A stretch of 64,000 nt of DNA from JAXDMU01 sp963762435 (lineage in GTDB: Bacteria; Pseudomonadota; Alphaproteobacteria; ATCC43930; CGMCC-115725): the NCBI GenBank assembly GCA_963762435.1, contig CAVXLN010000008.1:434001-498000 (forward strand), in the 5' to 3' direction. A program made the translations under genes and the position numbers. Of the stretch, positions 16,726-24,355 are shown one piece after another (the stretch's first letter is position 1; every line of letters starts with the position of its first letter). The notes below the pieces were generated by a model, which did no database searches, had not been told where the DNA came from, and saw nothing but the letters and a program-made list of their open reading frames with translations.

Positions 16726-17964
16726 ATGAACAAGATCCGTTCCCGTGTCGCGGTCGGCCCGCTTCGCCGTCCCGCCGTTGCATCGATCCATTCTCTGCCG
16801 GCGGTCGACCGTCTGGTGGCCGAGCTGCGCCCGTCCGAGCCGCTTTATTGCCTGCGGCCGAACCAGCTCGCCGCGACGGCGGCCTGTTTCGTCCGGCATT
16901 TTCCGGGCGATGTGCTCTATGCCGTGAAGTGCAATCCCGAACCGGCGGTGCTGCGCGCCCTCTGGCAGGGCGGCGTGCGCCATTTCGACTGCGCGTCCCC
17001 GGGCGAGATCCGCCTGGTGCGCCAGCTCTTCGCCGATGCGCATATCCATTACATGCACCCGATCAAGAGCCCGGGCTTCATTCGCGAAGCCTATGCCGAG
17101 CACGGCGTGCGCGACTTCTCGCTCGATTCGATCGAGGAGATCGAAAAGATCGTGGCCGCGACCGGCGGGGCCAAGGATCTCGGCCTTTATATCCGCATGG
17201 CGACGCCCAAGGGCCAGGCGAGCTACGACCTCTCCGGCAAGTTCGGTGCCGACCCCGAGCTCGCGGCCGAGCTGCTGCGCCGTGCCCGCCCGTTGGCGGC
17301 GCGTCTCGGCATCTGCTTCCATGTGGGATCTCAATGCATGGATCCGGACGCCTATGAGCGGACGCTGGAGCTTGCCGGCAACGTCATCGCGGCTGCCGGC
17401 GTGCCGGTCGACGGCGTCGATGTCGGCGGCGGCTTCCCCGTGAGCTACCCGAACCAGAAGCCTCCGGACCTCGCCCTCTATTTCGCGGCGATCGAGCGCG
17501 GCTTCGCCAAGCTCGGCCTGCCGTCCGATGTCCGGCTCTGGTGCGAGCCGGGGCGTGCGCTGGTCGCGGCTGGCGCCTCGCTGGTGGTTCAAGTGGTCGC
17601 CCGCCGTGGCGACGTGCTGCATATCAATGACGGCGTCTACGGCAACCTCTCCGACGCCGGCTATCCCAAATGGCAATTCCCCTCCCGGCAGGTCCGGCCT
17701 GACGGCGTCGCATCCGACGCTGCGCTTAAGCCGTTCAGCTTCTATGGCCCGACCTGCGACAGCGCCGATTTCATGAGCGGCCCATTCCTGCTGCCGGACG
17801 ATATCGCCCCCGGCGACTGGATCGAGCTCGGCCAGCTCGGCGCCTACGGCACCTGCCTCAGAACCGGCTTCAACGGTTTCGAGCGCACGCTGATCGCCGA
17901 AGTGGCGGATCGGCCTCTGCTCGCCACCGCCGGCCATCCTGTTCGGACCCGCCGCGCGGCATGA
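16726..17964 (+). CDS. PLP-dependent decarboxylase, ornithine decarboxylase type (first copy)
   Basis: The 412-residue fold-type III decarboxylase has an N-terminal extension of about 40 residues. The Schiff-base lysine is K68 in VLYAVKCNP. Later come HVGSQC (His stacking on PLP), DVGGGFP (glycine loop), WCEPGRALVA (PLP phosphate) and GPTCDSADFM, the cysteine motif characteristic of ornithine/lysine decarboxylases and not of DAP decarboxylase. It would make putrescine from ornithine (or cadaverine from lysine). It is preceded by a structured leader with a short ORF and followed by a second, shorter paralogue. Why two are kept together is unclear; different substrate preference is possible. 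Confidence 0.85.
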   Translation: MNKIRSRVAVGPLRRPAVASIHSLPAVDRLVAELRPSEPLYCLRPNQLAATAACFVRHFPGDVLYAVKCNPEPAVLRALWQGGVRHFDCASPGEIRLVRQLFADAHIHYMHPIKSPGFIREAYAEHGVRDFSLDSIEEIEKIVAATGGAKDLGLYIRMATPKGQASYDLSGKFGADPELAAELLRRARPLAARLGICFHVGSQCMDPDAYERTLELAGNVIAAAGVPVDGVDVGGGFPVSYPNQKPPDLALYFAAIERGFAKLGLPSDVRLWCEPGRALVAAGASLVVQVVARRGDVLHINDGVYGNLSDAGYPKWQFPSRQVRPDGVASDAALKPFSFYGPTCDSADFMSGPFLLPDDIAPGDWIELGQLGAYGTCLRTGFNGFERTLIAEVADRPLLATAGHPVRTRRAA

Positions 17965-18056
17965 CCCGCGTTCTCGTCCGTCACCGCATCACACAGCTTA
18001 CCGCCGTCAGTGCCGCCTGGGGCGCTGCCGGCTCAAGGGAATACCGCCATGTCTGA
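17961..18056 (+). CDS. Candidate 31-codon bridging ORF between the two decarboxylases
   Basis: ATG 17961 overlaps the first decarboxylase stop (ATGA) and the TGA at 18054-18056 lies eight bases inside the second decarboxylase gene. The peptide begins MTRVLVRHRITQLTAV and ends SREYRHV, with five arginines in 31 residues. This tiling would let ribosomes pass from one decarboxylase to the other. It could equally be chance, as the second decarboxylase also has its own AAGGGA site at 18035-18040. Listed because it matches the pattern of short ORFs before the other polyamine genes. Confidence 0.35.
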   Translation: MTRVLVRHRITQLTAVSAAWGAAGSREYRHV

Positions 18057-19179
18057 AAAAATCACGCGCTTTCTGGCCGAGACCCGCCCTCCGACCCCCT
18101 GCCTGGTGGTCGATCTCGACATCGTCGAGGAGGCCTATCGCACGCTCCATGAGGTGCTGCCGCTGGCCCGCATCTTCTATGCGGTGAAAGCGAACCCGGC
18201 GGCCCCGATCCTCGACCGGCTGACCGGCTTGGGCTCGAGCTTCGACACGGCGAGCCGGGGCGAGATCGAGATGTGCCTGGCGTCCGGCGCCACGCCGGAG
18301 CGGATCTCGTTCGGCAACACGATCAAGAAGCAGGCCGACATCGCCTTTGCCTATGAGCAGGGCGTCAGGCTCTTCGCCTTCGACAGCGAGGCGGAACTCC
18401 GGAAGCTGGCCGTGGCGGCGCCCGGCTCCAAGGTGTTCTGCCGGATCCTGGTCGAGAGCGAAGGGGCAGAATGGCCCTTGTCGCGGAAGTTCGGCTGCGC
18501 GCCTGAAATGGCGACGGAGCTTCTGGCCGAGGCGCGGAATTTCGGACTCGAGCCCTATGGCGTCTCGTTCCATGTCGGTTCCCAGCAGACCAATCTCGGC
18601 CAGTGGGACAATGCGGTGAGCCGGGCGGCGCGGATGTTCTCGGTGCTGGCCCAGCGCGACATCGCGCTCAAGATGATCAATATCGGCGGCGGCTTCCCGG
18701 CCCATTACCGCAATGGCGTCGAGCCGATCGAGGCCTATGCCGCTGCCGTGATGGCGGCCATCACCAAGCATTTCGGCAATGATCTGCCCGAGATCATCGT
18801 CGAGCCGGGCCGGTCCATGGTCGGCGATGCCGGCATCATCCAGAGCGAGGTCGTGCTGATTTCGCGCAAGGAGAGCGATGACGAGAAGCGCTGGGTCTAT
18901 CTCGATGTCGGCAAGTTCAACGGCATGACCGAGACGATGGACGAGGCGATCAAATACGTCTTCCGCACGCCGCATGACGGGTCCGAAGCCGGCCCGGTCG
19001 TGCTGGCCGGCCCGACCTGCGACAGCGCCGACATTCTCTATGAGAAGACCGAGTACCGCCTGCCGCTCGATCTCGAGATCGGCGACAAGGTCGAGGTGCT
19101 GGCGACCGGCGCCTATACCTCCACATACGCGTCGGTCTGCTTCAATGGGTTCGAGCCGCTGCGCACCTATTGTGTGTGA
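18049..19179 (+). CDS. Ornithine decarboxylase (second copy)
   Basis: The 376-residue protein has the usual length of alphaproteobacterial ornithine decarboxylase. Motifs: Schiff-base lysine K47 in IFYAVKANP, HVGSQQ, NIGGGFPAHY, IVEPGRSMVGDAG and AGPTCDSADILY with the substrate-side cysteine and aspartate. It is a cytoplasmic dimer converting ornithine to putrescine. The start at 18049 is fixed by AAGGGA (18035-18040). With speD and speE downstream it completes an ornithine-to-spermidine route. Similarity to the preceding gene is clear but partial, so this is an old duplication and not a recent one. Confidence 0.92.
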   Translation: MSEKITRFLAETRPPTPCLVVDLDIVEEAYRTLHEVLPLARIFYAVKANPAAPILDRLTGLGSSFDTASRGEIEMCLASGATPERISFGNTIKKQADIAFAYEQGVRLFAFDSEAELRKLAVAAPGSKVFCRILVESEGAEWPLSRKFGCAPEMATELLAEARNFGLEPYGVSFHVGSQQTNLGQWDNAVSRAARMFSVLAQRDIALKMINIGGGFPAHYRNGVEPIEAYAAAVMAAITKHFGNDLPEIIVEPGRSMVGDAGIIQSEVVLISRKESDDEKRWVYLDVGKFNGMTETMDEAIKYVFRTPHDGSEAGPVVLAGPTCDSADILYEKTEYRLPLDLEIGDKVEVLATGAYTSTYASVCFNGFEPLRTYCV

Positions 19180-19236
19180 CGCGGCCGCTCAGCTGAATCT
19201 TCGGGAACGCTGAGGTTTCAGTTATGTTACAGCCAG

Positions 19237-19261
19237 CATGGCACCGTTTCGGCGTGCCATG
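19237..19261 (+). promoter_or_regulatory. Strong hairpin before the speD leader ORF
   Basis: CATGGCAC (19237-19244) is the exact reverse complement of GTGCCATG (19254-19261), loop CGTTTCGGC; flanking GCC and GGC can extend it. It lies 57 bases after the decarboxylase stop and 37 bases before the leader ORF. There is no T-tract, so it is more likely a 5' UTR structure or a processing site than a terminator. Confidence 0.5.
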
Positions 19262-19298
19262 TCGGCCTGCTTTCGGCAATACACCAAGGAGATCAATC

Positions 19299-19358
19299 AT
19301 GATTATGACCGTAACACGCCATGTGTTCGCCCGCGCCTCCGGCATCGATTCCCGCTAG
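19299..19358 (+). CDS. Candidate 19-residue leader peptide coupled to speD
   Basis: ATG 19299 has a perfect ribosome binding site AAGGAG (19286-19291) at seven-base spacing. It encodes MIMTVTRHVFARASGIDSR and ends with TAG at 19356-19358, just five bases before the speD ATG and in a different frame. speD itself has no ribosome binding site in that gap, so ribosomes ending the leader probably re-initiate on speD. This makes leader translation a natural control point for S-adenosylmethionine decarboxylase. It has the same length as the leader before the first decarboxylase, but no clear sequence similarity. Confidence 0.6.
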   Translation: MIMTVTRHVFARASGIDSR

Positions 19359-19363
19359 TTCGA

Positions 19364-19816
19364 ATGAGCACCACTTTCAACGTGCCGGGCAACGCTCCCG
19401 GCTGCACCGCCGGCGACGTGCGTCACGGCCGGCCTGCTCCGCGTAACGAGCGCTTCTTCGCCGGCAGCCACCTCATCATCGATCTTTGGGAAGCCTCACG
19501 CCTCGACGACATCGAGCATGTCGAGCAGGCGATGCGCGACGCGGTCGAAGCCGCCGGCGCCACACTTCTCCAGATCCATCTCCATCATTTCACGCCGAAT
19601 GGCGGCGTCACGGGTGTCGCCATTCTCGCTGAATCCCATATCAGCATTCATAGCTGGCCCGAGCGCGGCTATGCCGCGATCGACATCTTCATGTGCGGCG
19701 ATGCCGAACCGCAGCGGGCGATCCCGGTGCTGAAGGCGGCGTTCCGGCCGGGCAAGCTGGTGGTCGACACGCTTCGGCGCGGCATCGGCGTCACCGCGGC
19801 GGCCGCGGCCGAATAA
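19364..19816 (+). CDS. speD: S-adenosylmethionine decarboxylase proenzyme (bacterial small form)
   Basis: This is a 150-residue proenzyme of the short bacterial/archaeal class. Self-cleavage occurs between E90 and S91 in LAESHISIHSWPE, giving the pyruvoyl group; H96 and C111 (FMCGD) have the class spacing of +5 and +20 from the serine. It supplies decarboxylated SAM to spermidine synthase, four bases downstream. The N-terminal 20 residues are extra compared with minimal family members. The start at 19364 lacks its own ribosome binding site and appears to depend on the leader ORF. Confidence 0.93.
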   Translation: MSTTFNVPGNAPGCTAGDVRHGRPAPRNERFFAGSHLIIDLWEASRLDDIEHVEQAMRDAVEAAGATLLQIHLHHFTPNGGVTGVAILAESHISIHSWPERGYAAIDIFMCGDAEPQRAIPVLKAAFRPGKLVVDTLRRGIGVTAAAAAE

Positions 19817-19820
19817 AGCT

Positions 19821-20702
19821 ATGGGCTTCGAGGCGAGCTGGTTCGTCGAGACGCTGCACCCGGGTGTGGCACAGCGCTTCGCCGTGTCCCAAATCATCCA
19901 TCACGGCCGCACGGCATGGCAGGATGTCGCGATCTTCGACAGCCTCGCCTTCGGTCGGGTGGTCGCCCTCGACGATGCCATCCAGGTGACCGAGCGGGAC
20001 GAGTTCATCTATCATGAGATGCTCGTTCATGTGCCGATGCTGGCCCATGGTGCGGTTCGCCGCGTGCTCATCATCGGCGGCGGCGACGGCGGCATCCTGC
20101 GGCGGGTGCTGATGCATGCCCGGGTCGAGCAAGCGGTGCTGGTCGAGATCGATGGCGAGCTCGTCGAGCTCATGCGCCGCCACCTGCCCGCCATCAGCGC
20201 CGGCGCCTTCGAGGATCCGCGGACGGCGCTCGTGATCGGTGACGGCGCCCGATATATCCGCGACGCAAGCGGCTTCGACCTCATCATCGTCGACAGCACC
20301 GATCCGATGGGGCCGGGGGCCGTGCTGTTCAGCGCGGAATTCTATCGCGATTGCCGTGCGGCACTGGCCCCCGGCGGCGTGCTCGTGACCCAGGCCGGCG
20401 TGCCGTTCCTGCAGGGCGAGGAGCTGCGGCTGGTTCAATCCCGGCTGGGATCCGTCTTCGCCGATGCGGCCGCCTTTCAGGCCGCCGTGCCAAGCTACTA
20501 TGGCGGCGCCATGGCGTTCGGCTGGGCGACCGACGATCCCGCCCTCAGGATGCGCGCGCCGGGCGAGATCTCAGCGCGGTTCCAGGATTCCGGCATCGAG
20601 ACCCGCTACTACACGCCCGCCATCCACGCGGCAGCCTTCGCGCTGCCGCGCTACTTCGAAGCGGGCGCTACTGCTGTGCCACCTTCTGCTTCAGAAGGTT
20701 GA
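19821..20702 (+). CDS. speE: Spermidine synthase
   Basis: The 293-residue aminopropyltransferase has the Rossmann-type fold: WQDVAIFDSLAFGRVVALDDAIQVTERDEFIYHEMLVH with the substrate glutamine and aspartates, VLIIGGGDGGILRRVL (dcSAM site), VEIDGELVEL, and IIVDSTDPMGPG with the catalytic aspartate. It transfers an aminopropyl group from decarboxylated SAM to putrescine. It is translationally close to speD. Its 3' end overlaps the convergent mlaC gene by 35 bases, and the last ten residues after YFEAGA are probably not conserved. Confidence 0.94.
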   Translation: MGFEASWFVETLHPGVAQRFAVSQIIHHGRTAWQDVAIFDSLAFGRVVALDDAIQVTERDEFIYHEMLVHVPMLAHGAVRRVLIIGGGDGGILRRVLMHARVEQAVLVEIDGELVELMRRHLPAISAGAFEDPRTALVIGDGARYIRDASGFDLIIVDSTDPMGPGAVLFSAEFYRDCRAALAPGGVLVTQAGVPFLQGEELRLVQSRLGSVFADAAAFQAAVPSYYGGAMAFGWATDDPALRMRAPGEISARFQDSGIETRYYTPAIHAAAFALPRYFEAGATAVPPSASEG

Positions 20703-21267
20703 TCAGCGCCTGGATGCCGCCGCCCTGCTCGATGACGGAGGCGAATTCCTGGCGCTTGGTCAGCGTCAGGCTGATATTCTCGGCACTTACATCGATGATC
20801 TTGTAGCTGCCGCCTTCCTGCTCCAGCGTCCAATCGATGCCGATCGGCGGACCGCCATTGGGGCGGATGATCTGCGAGCCCACCGTCGCCCTGCCGCCAT
20901 CGAGCGGCCGGCCGCCGGTCACCTTGAACTTCTCACCGGAATAGCTGCTGAACTGGCCGGCATAGAGCGCCACGACATACTGGCCGAAGACGTCGATATA
21001 TTCCTTCTGCTGCTCCGCCGTCGCCTGGTTCCAATAGCGGCCCAGCACGAAACGGCCGATCTTCGGCACGTCGAACCCTTCGGTGAACAGCTTGCTGAAG
21101 GCCGCCTTGCGGGTGGAGATGTCGGTCGAGCTCTGCAGAATCTTGATGCTTCGATCACCCAGATCCTGCACGAAGGCGGCCGGGTCTGACGGGGCCGCCT
21201 TGGCGGGGATCGCCCAGCTGACCGTTGCGAGGGCCAGGCCGAGGCCCAGGAAAAGTCGGTGCCACAT
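20668..21267 (-). CDS. mlaC: Periplasmic phospholipid-binding protein MlaC (Ttg2D)
   Basis: The 199-residue protein has a Sec signal peptide (MWHRLFLGLGLALATVSWAIPAKA, cleaved near 24) and the MlaC/Ttg2 domain: FTEGFDVPKIGRFVLGRYWNQATAEQQKEY (about 62-91) and YKIIDVSAENISLTLTKRQEF near the end. MlaC shuttles phospholipids between the outer-membrane MlaA complex and the inner-membrane MlaFEDB transporter. The start at 21267 is chosen by the signal peptide. mlaA lies 25 bases upstream in the same operon; mlaFED is not in the window. Confidence 0.93.
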   Translation of the reverse strand: MWHRLFLGLGLALATVSWAIPAKAAPSDPAAFVQDLGDRSIKILQSSTDISTRKAAFSKLFTEGFDVPKIGRFVLGRYWNQATAEQQKEYIDVFGQYVVALYAGQFSSYSGEKFKVTGGRPLDGGRATVGSQIIRPNGGPPIGIDWTLEQEGGSYKIIDVSAENISLTLTKRQEFASVIEQGGGIQALINLLKQKVAQQ

Positions 21268-21292
21268 GATGCAAGCGCCTTTGCTGGCCGGC

Positions 21293-22117
21293 TCAGTGGG
21301 CCGGCGGAGGATTGCTGTTCGGAACCGATGCCGGCGAATCGGCATCGTCATACGGCACGCTCGGAGCCGCCGGGGCGTTGGGCGAGATCGCCTTCTGCAC
21401 TTCGGCCGCGCGGCGCTGCTGATAGAGGCTGCGCACCGCCGCATAGAAATCGAGCGAGCTGCGCCGGAGCTCATTGAACTCGTCCAGCGTCTGCAGATCG
21501 TCATTCACCGTGCCGACACCGAAGCGCACATAATTGCCTTCATCCATGCGTGCCGCCTGCATCTTGATGGTGAATGGGTCGGCGATGCTGTCGACGCCAT
21601 AACCGATGCCGTCGCGCGGATCGGACGGCCCGATCAACGGCAGCACCAGATACGGGCCGCTGGGAATGCCCCAAGAACCGAGCGTGGCGCCGAAATCCGC
21701 CTCGTGGAACGGAATGTTGGCGCTTGTGCCGACATCGAAGATACCGCCGATGCCGATCACCGTGTTGAGTCCGAGCCGCGCCAAAGTGTCGCCGGCCCGG
21801 TCCATATTGCCTTGCAGCACGTCGTTGAACAGGATCGTCGGTCCGCGCAGATTGCGCAGCACGTTGCTGATGCCGGTCTGGGCGAATTGCGGCAGGACGT
21901 AGCTATAGCCCTTGGCGATCGGGTTCAGCAGGTAGTCCTTGAGCGCCAGATCGAAATCCCAGACCTTGCGGTTGACCGGCTCCCACGGATCATTGTTCGA
22001 CTCCTGCGGCACGCCGCCGGCGGCGGGCGGATTGGTCGCGCAAGCCGAAAGACCGATGGCGCATAGCGCCAGCGCGGCCGGCAGGGCAGAACGGAACCGA
22101 CGCGGAAGCATGATCAC
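21293..22117 (-). CDS. mlaA: Outer-membrane lipoprotein MlaA (VacJ)
   Basis: The 274-residue lipoprotein has a signal peptide ending in the lipobox LSAC (cysteine at about 26). The VacJ domain follows, with NDPWEPVNRKVWDFD, GLNTVIGIGGIFDV and the strongly conserved DFGATLGSWGIPSGPYLVLPLIGPSDPRDGIG. MlaA removes misplaced phospholipids from the outer leaflet and passes them to MlaC. The tail (about 245-274) is Pro/Ala-rich and variable. Order mlaA-mlaC is the usual one. Two start codons three residues apart (22117 and 22111) are possible. Confidence 0.93.
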   Translation of the reverse strand: MIMLPRRFRSALPAALALCAIGLSACATNPPAAGGVPQESNNDPWEPVNRKVWDFDLALKDYLLNPIAKGYSYVLPQFAQTGISNVLRNLRGPTILFNDVLQGNMDRAGDTLARLGLNTVIGIGGIFDVGTSANIPFHEADFGATLGSWGIPSGPYLVLPLIGPSDPRDGIGYGVDSIADPFTIKMQAARMDEGNYVRFGVGTVNDDLQTLDEFNELRRSSLDFYAAVRSLYQQRRAAEVQKAISPNAPAAPSVPYDDADSPASVPNSNPPPAH

Positions 22118-22369
22118 ACTCGCTCTCGAAATTTGCGGATAAGGCGAAGACAGAGCCGAAGAAGAAGGGTGCAGCGAAGCGCTTCGAGACCGCGTCTCAA
22201 GCCCCTCAGGGATGATTCACGTCAAGGTGCTGAGCGAAGAGCCGGGGAGCAACTCCCATAATCGACGCCTTTACCATATACACAAGGAAATGCCATCGCC
22301 CCGACGGCTAGAAAAGACCCGTCATTCCAAATTTATGCAGTTATATCACAGATCTGCCCTCCAATTTCG
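22118..22369. other. Divergent mlaA / sahR intergenic region
   Basis: No gene is supported. The part nearest mlaA should contain its promoter, but I could not fix one. AT-richer sequence from about 22,260 leads into the sahR promoter. A possible 31-codon ORF at 22290 has a ribosome binding site only one base from ATG and is not accepted. Confidence 0.5.
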
Positions 22370-22400
22370 TTGCCTCAGGACATAAAGATATGTTTATATC
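22370..22400 (+). promoter_or_regulatory. sahR-metF-metH promoter with overlapping palindromic operator
   Basis: TTGCCT (22370-22375) and TTTATA (22393-22398) with a 17-base spacer form a good housekeeping promoter. A 22-bp dyad lies over the spacer and -10: GACATAAAGAT (22379-22389) and ATGTTTATATC (22390-22400), 9 of 11 pairs matching. The AT-rich ATAAAGAT core is of the kind described for SahR, the ArsR-family regulator of methionine/SAH metabolism. Repressor bound here would block polymerase, so sahR is probably autoregulated together with metF and metH. Confidence 0.65.
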
Positions 22401-22430
22401 GTTCTATCGACAATCGTCCGAGGATGTCTT

Positions 22431-23435
22431 GTGGAGGAATTGCTCGCCGGTCTGAGGGCGGCGGCGGAGCCGACAAGGCTCCGATTGCTGGCGCTGTGCG
22501 CTCAGAACGAGCTGACGGTGAGCGAGCTCACGAGCATTCTGGGGCAGAGCCAGCCGCGCGTATCGCGGCATCTGAAGCTCTTGTGCGACGGTGGCCTGCT
22601 CGAACGGTTTCGCGAAGGCAATTGGGTCTTCTATCGCCTCGCCCGCGGCCCGGACCGCTCGGTTGCCGAGCGGCTGGCGGAGCTGGTCCTGCCGTCCGAT
22701 CCGACGATCCTGCGCGACCGCGAGCGCCTGGCCGCGATCGAGCGCGATCGCGAGCAGAGTGCTGCCGCCTATTTCGCCAAGAATGCCCGGCGCTGGGCCG
22801 CAATCCGCAGCCTGCATGTGGCCGAGGACGAGGTCGAGGCGCGGCTCGCCGACGTGATGGCGGCCGGCCCGGTCGGCGATCTCCTCGATATCGGCACCGG
22901 CACCGGCCGCATGCTCGAGATCTTCGGGCCGCGCGTCCGCAGCGCCGTCGGGCTCGATCTCTCGCGCGACATGCTGGCGGTCGCCCGCGTCAATCTGGAG
23001 CGCGCGCAGCTCCGGAACTGCACGGTCCGCCATGGCGACATGTATGCGTTGCCGTTCGCGAGCCCCAGCTTCGATCTCGTCATCCTGCATCAGGTGCTGC
23101 ATTTCGCCGAGCGCCCGGGCGAGGCGGTGCTCGAGGCGGTGCGCGTGCTGCGCCCGCATGGCAGGCTGCTGATCGTCGATTTCGCGCCGCACCAGCTCGA
23201 GGATCTGCGTGAGCATCATGCCCATCGCCGCCTGGGCTTCGCCGATGGCGAGGTGCGGGAATGGCTGGCCAAGGCCGGGCTCGATCTCGGCGCCCCCATC
23301 CATCTGCCGGGCGATCCCTTGACCGTCGTGATCTGGCCGGCACTGCGCCAGGCCGAATCGGGCCATGTCGTCGAGCCCGTGTCTGTGCCGGCCGACCGGC
23401 CGCAAACCACGTTTCTCCGGGAGATCCGTTCGTGA
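22431..23435 (+). CDS. sahR: ArsR-type regulator fused to a SAM-methyltransferase-like domain (SahR-like)
   Basis: The 334-residue protein starts with an ArsR winged helix (about 1-85): AAAEPTRLRLLALCAQNELTV and SQPRVSRHLKLLCDGGLLERFREG. After a linker comes a class I methyltransferase fold (about 135-300) with motif I LLDIGTGTGRMLEIFG and the downstream HQVLHFAERPGEAVLEAVRVLRPHGRLLI. SahR proteins have this architecture and use the second domain to sense S-adenosylhomocysteine or related compounds. A GTG start at 22431 follows GAGGA. The stop overlaps metF (GTGA), giving a sahR-metF-metH operon. Whether the methyltransferase domain is catalytic is unknown. Confidence 0.85.
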   Translation: MEELLAGLRAAAEPTRLRLLALCAQNELTVSELTSILGQSQPRVSRHLKLLCDGGLLERFREGNWVFYRLARGPDRSVAERLAELVLPSDPTILRDRERLAAIERDREQSAAAYFAKNARRWAAIRSLHVAEDEVEARLADVMAAGPVGDLLDIGTGTGRMLEIFGPRVRSAVGLDLSRDMLAVARVNLERAQLRNCTVRHGDMYALPFASPSFDLVILHQVLHFAERPGEAVLEAVRVLRPHGRLLIVDFAPHQLEDLREHHAHRRLGFADGEVREWLAKAGLDLGAPIHLPGDPLTVVIWPALRQAESGHVVEPVSVPADRPQTTFLREIRS

Positions 23436-24328
23436 ACGCGCTTTCGCCGCCGGCCCAGGACAGCCGAGCCCTGGTCTCCTTCGAATTCATGCCGCCCAAG
23501 ACGGCCGAGATGGAGCAAAATTTGTGGCAGGCGATTCAGCGCCTCGTTCCGCTGAAGCCGCGCTTCGTCTCGGTGACCTATGGTGCCGGCGGCTCGACGC
23601 GCGACCGCACGCATGCGACCGTTCGCCGCATCCGGCAGGAGACGCCGCTCGAGCCGGCGGCGCATCTGACGTGCATCGGGGCACCCCGTGCCGAGATCGA
23701 CGAGATCATCCACGACTATTGGGCCGCCGGCATCCGCCATCTGGTGGCGTTGAGGGGCGATCCGCCCGGCGGTCCCGGCTGCGCCTACGAGCCGCATCCA
23801 GGCGGCTATGCCTATGCGTCCGATCTCGTCGATGGCATCCGCCGGATCGCGGATTTCGAGATCAGCGTCGGCTGCAATCCCGAGATCCATCCGGCCGCCC
23901 CCGATCTTTCGGCCGAGCTCGATAATTTGAAGCGCAAGATCGATGCGGGCGCCAACCGCGCCATCACCAACTTCTTCTTCGAGGCCGCCACATATCTCGA
24001 ATTCGTCGAGGCGGCGCGCGCCGCCGGCATCACCATCCCGATCGTGCCCGGCATCATGCCGGTCAGCAATTTCGGCGGCATCGTCCGTTTCGCCGGCAAG
24101 TGCGGCGCCAAGGTGCCGGCCTGGATGGGCCATATGTTCGACGGGCTCGACCATGATCCGGAGACCCGGCGCCTGATCGCCGCCTGTCAGGCGGTCGAGC
24201 TGTGCCGCAAGCTGCAGGCCGAAGGCGTCGACGAATTCCATTTCTACACGATGAACCGCGCCGAGCTGACGGTCGCGATCTGCCACATGCTGGGCGTGCG
24301 TGGTCCGCTTCCCGCTACCGCCGCCTGA
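23432..24328 (+). CDS. metF: Methylenetetrahydrofolate reductase
   Basis: The 298-residue TIM-barrel flavoenzyme reduces 5,10-methylene-THF to 5-methyl-THF for methionine synthase. Motifs: SFEFMPPKTAEME with the catalytic glutamate, FVSVTYGAGGSTRDRT (FAD), AAHLTCIGA, HLVALRGDPP, and ITNFFFEAATYLEFV with IVPGIMPVSNF. The GTG start at 23432 overlaps the sahR stop. It lies 27 bases before metH, matching its product to the next enzyme. Confidence 0.95.
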   Translation: MNALSPPAQDSRALVSFEFMPPKTAEMEQNLWQAIQRLVPLKPRFVSVTYGAGGSTRDRTHATVRRIRQETPLEPAAHLTCIGAPRAEIDEIIHDYWAAGIRHLVALRGDPPGGPGCAYEPHPGGYAYASDLVDGIRRIADFEISVGCNPEIHPAAPDLSAELDNLKRKIDAGANRAITNFFFEAATYLEFVEAARAAGITIPIVPGIMPVSNFGGIVRFAGKCGAKVPAWMGHMFDGLDHDPETRRLIAACQAVELCRKLQAEGVDEFHFYTMNRAELTVAICHMLGVRGPLPATAA

Positions 24329-24355
24329 TCCTTTCGATACCGGAACAAGTTTCTC

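Noticed and set aside
17961..18056. The bridging ORF as a firmly established gene
   Set aside because: The downstream decarboxylase has its own ribosome-binding site and chance overlap is plausible; kept only as a low-confidence feature.
19299..19358. Homology of the speD leader (ending SGIDSR) to the animal MAGDIS uORF peptide
   Set aside because: The resemblance is four residues in a different order and context; it is analogy of position, not evidence of descent.
22290..22385. A 31-codon ORF upstream of sahR as a leader peptide
   Set aside because: The purine-rich site is only one base from the ATG, and the ORF ends inside the operator, upstream of the expected transcription start.
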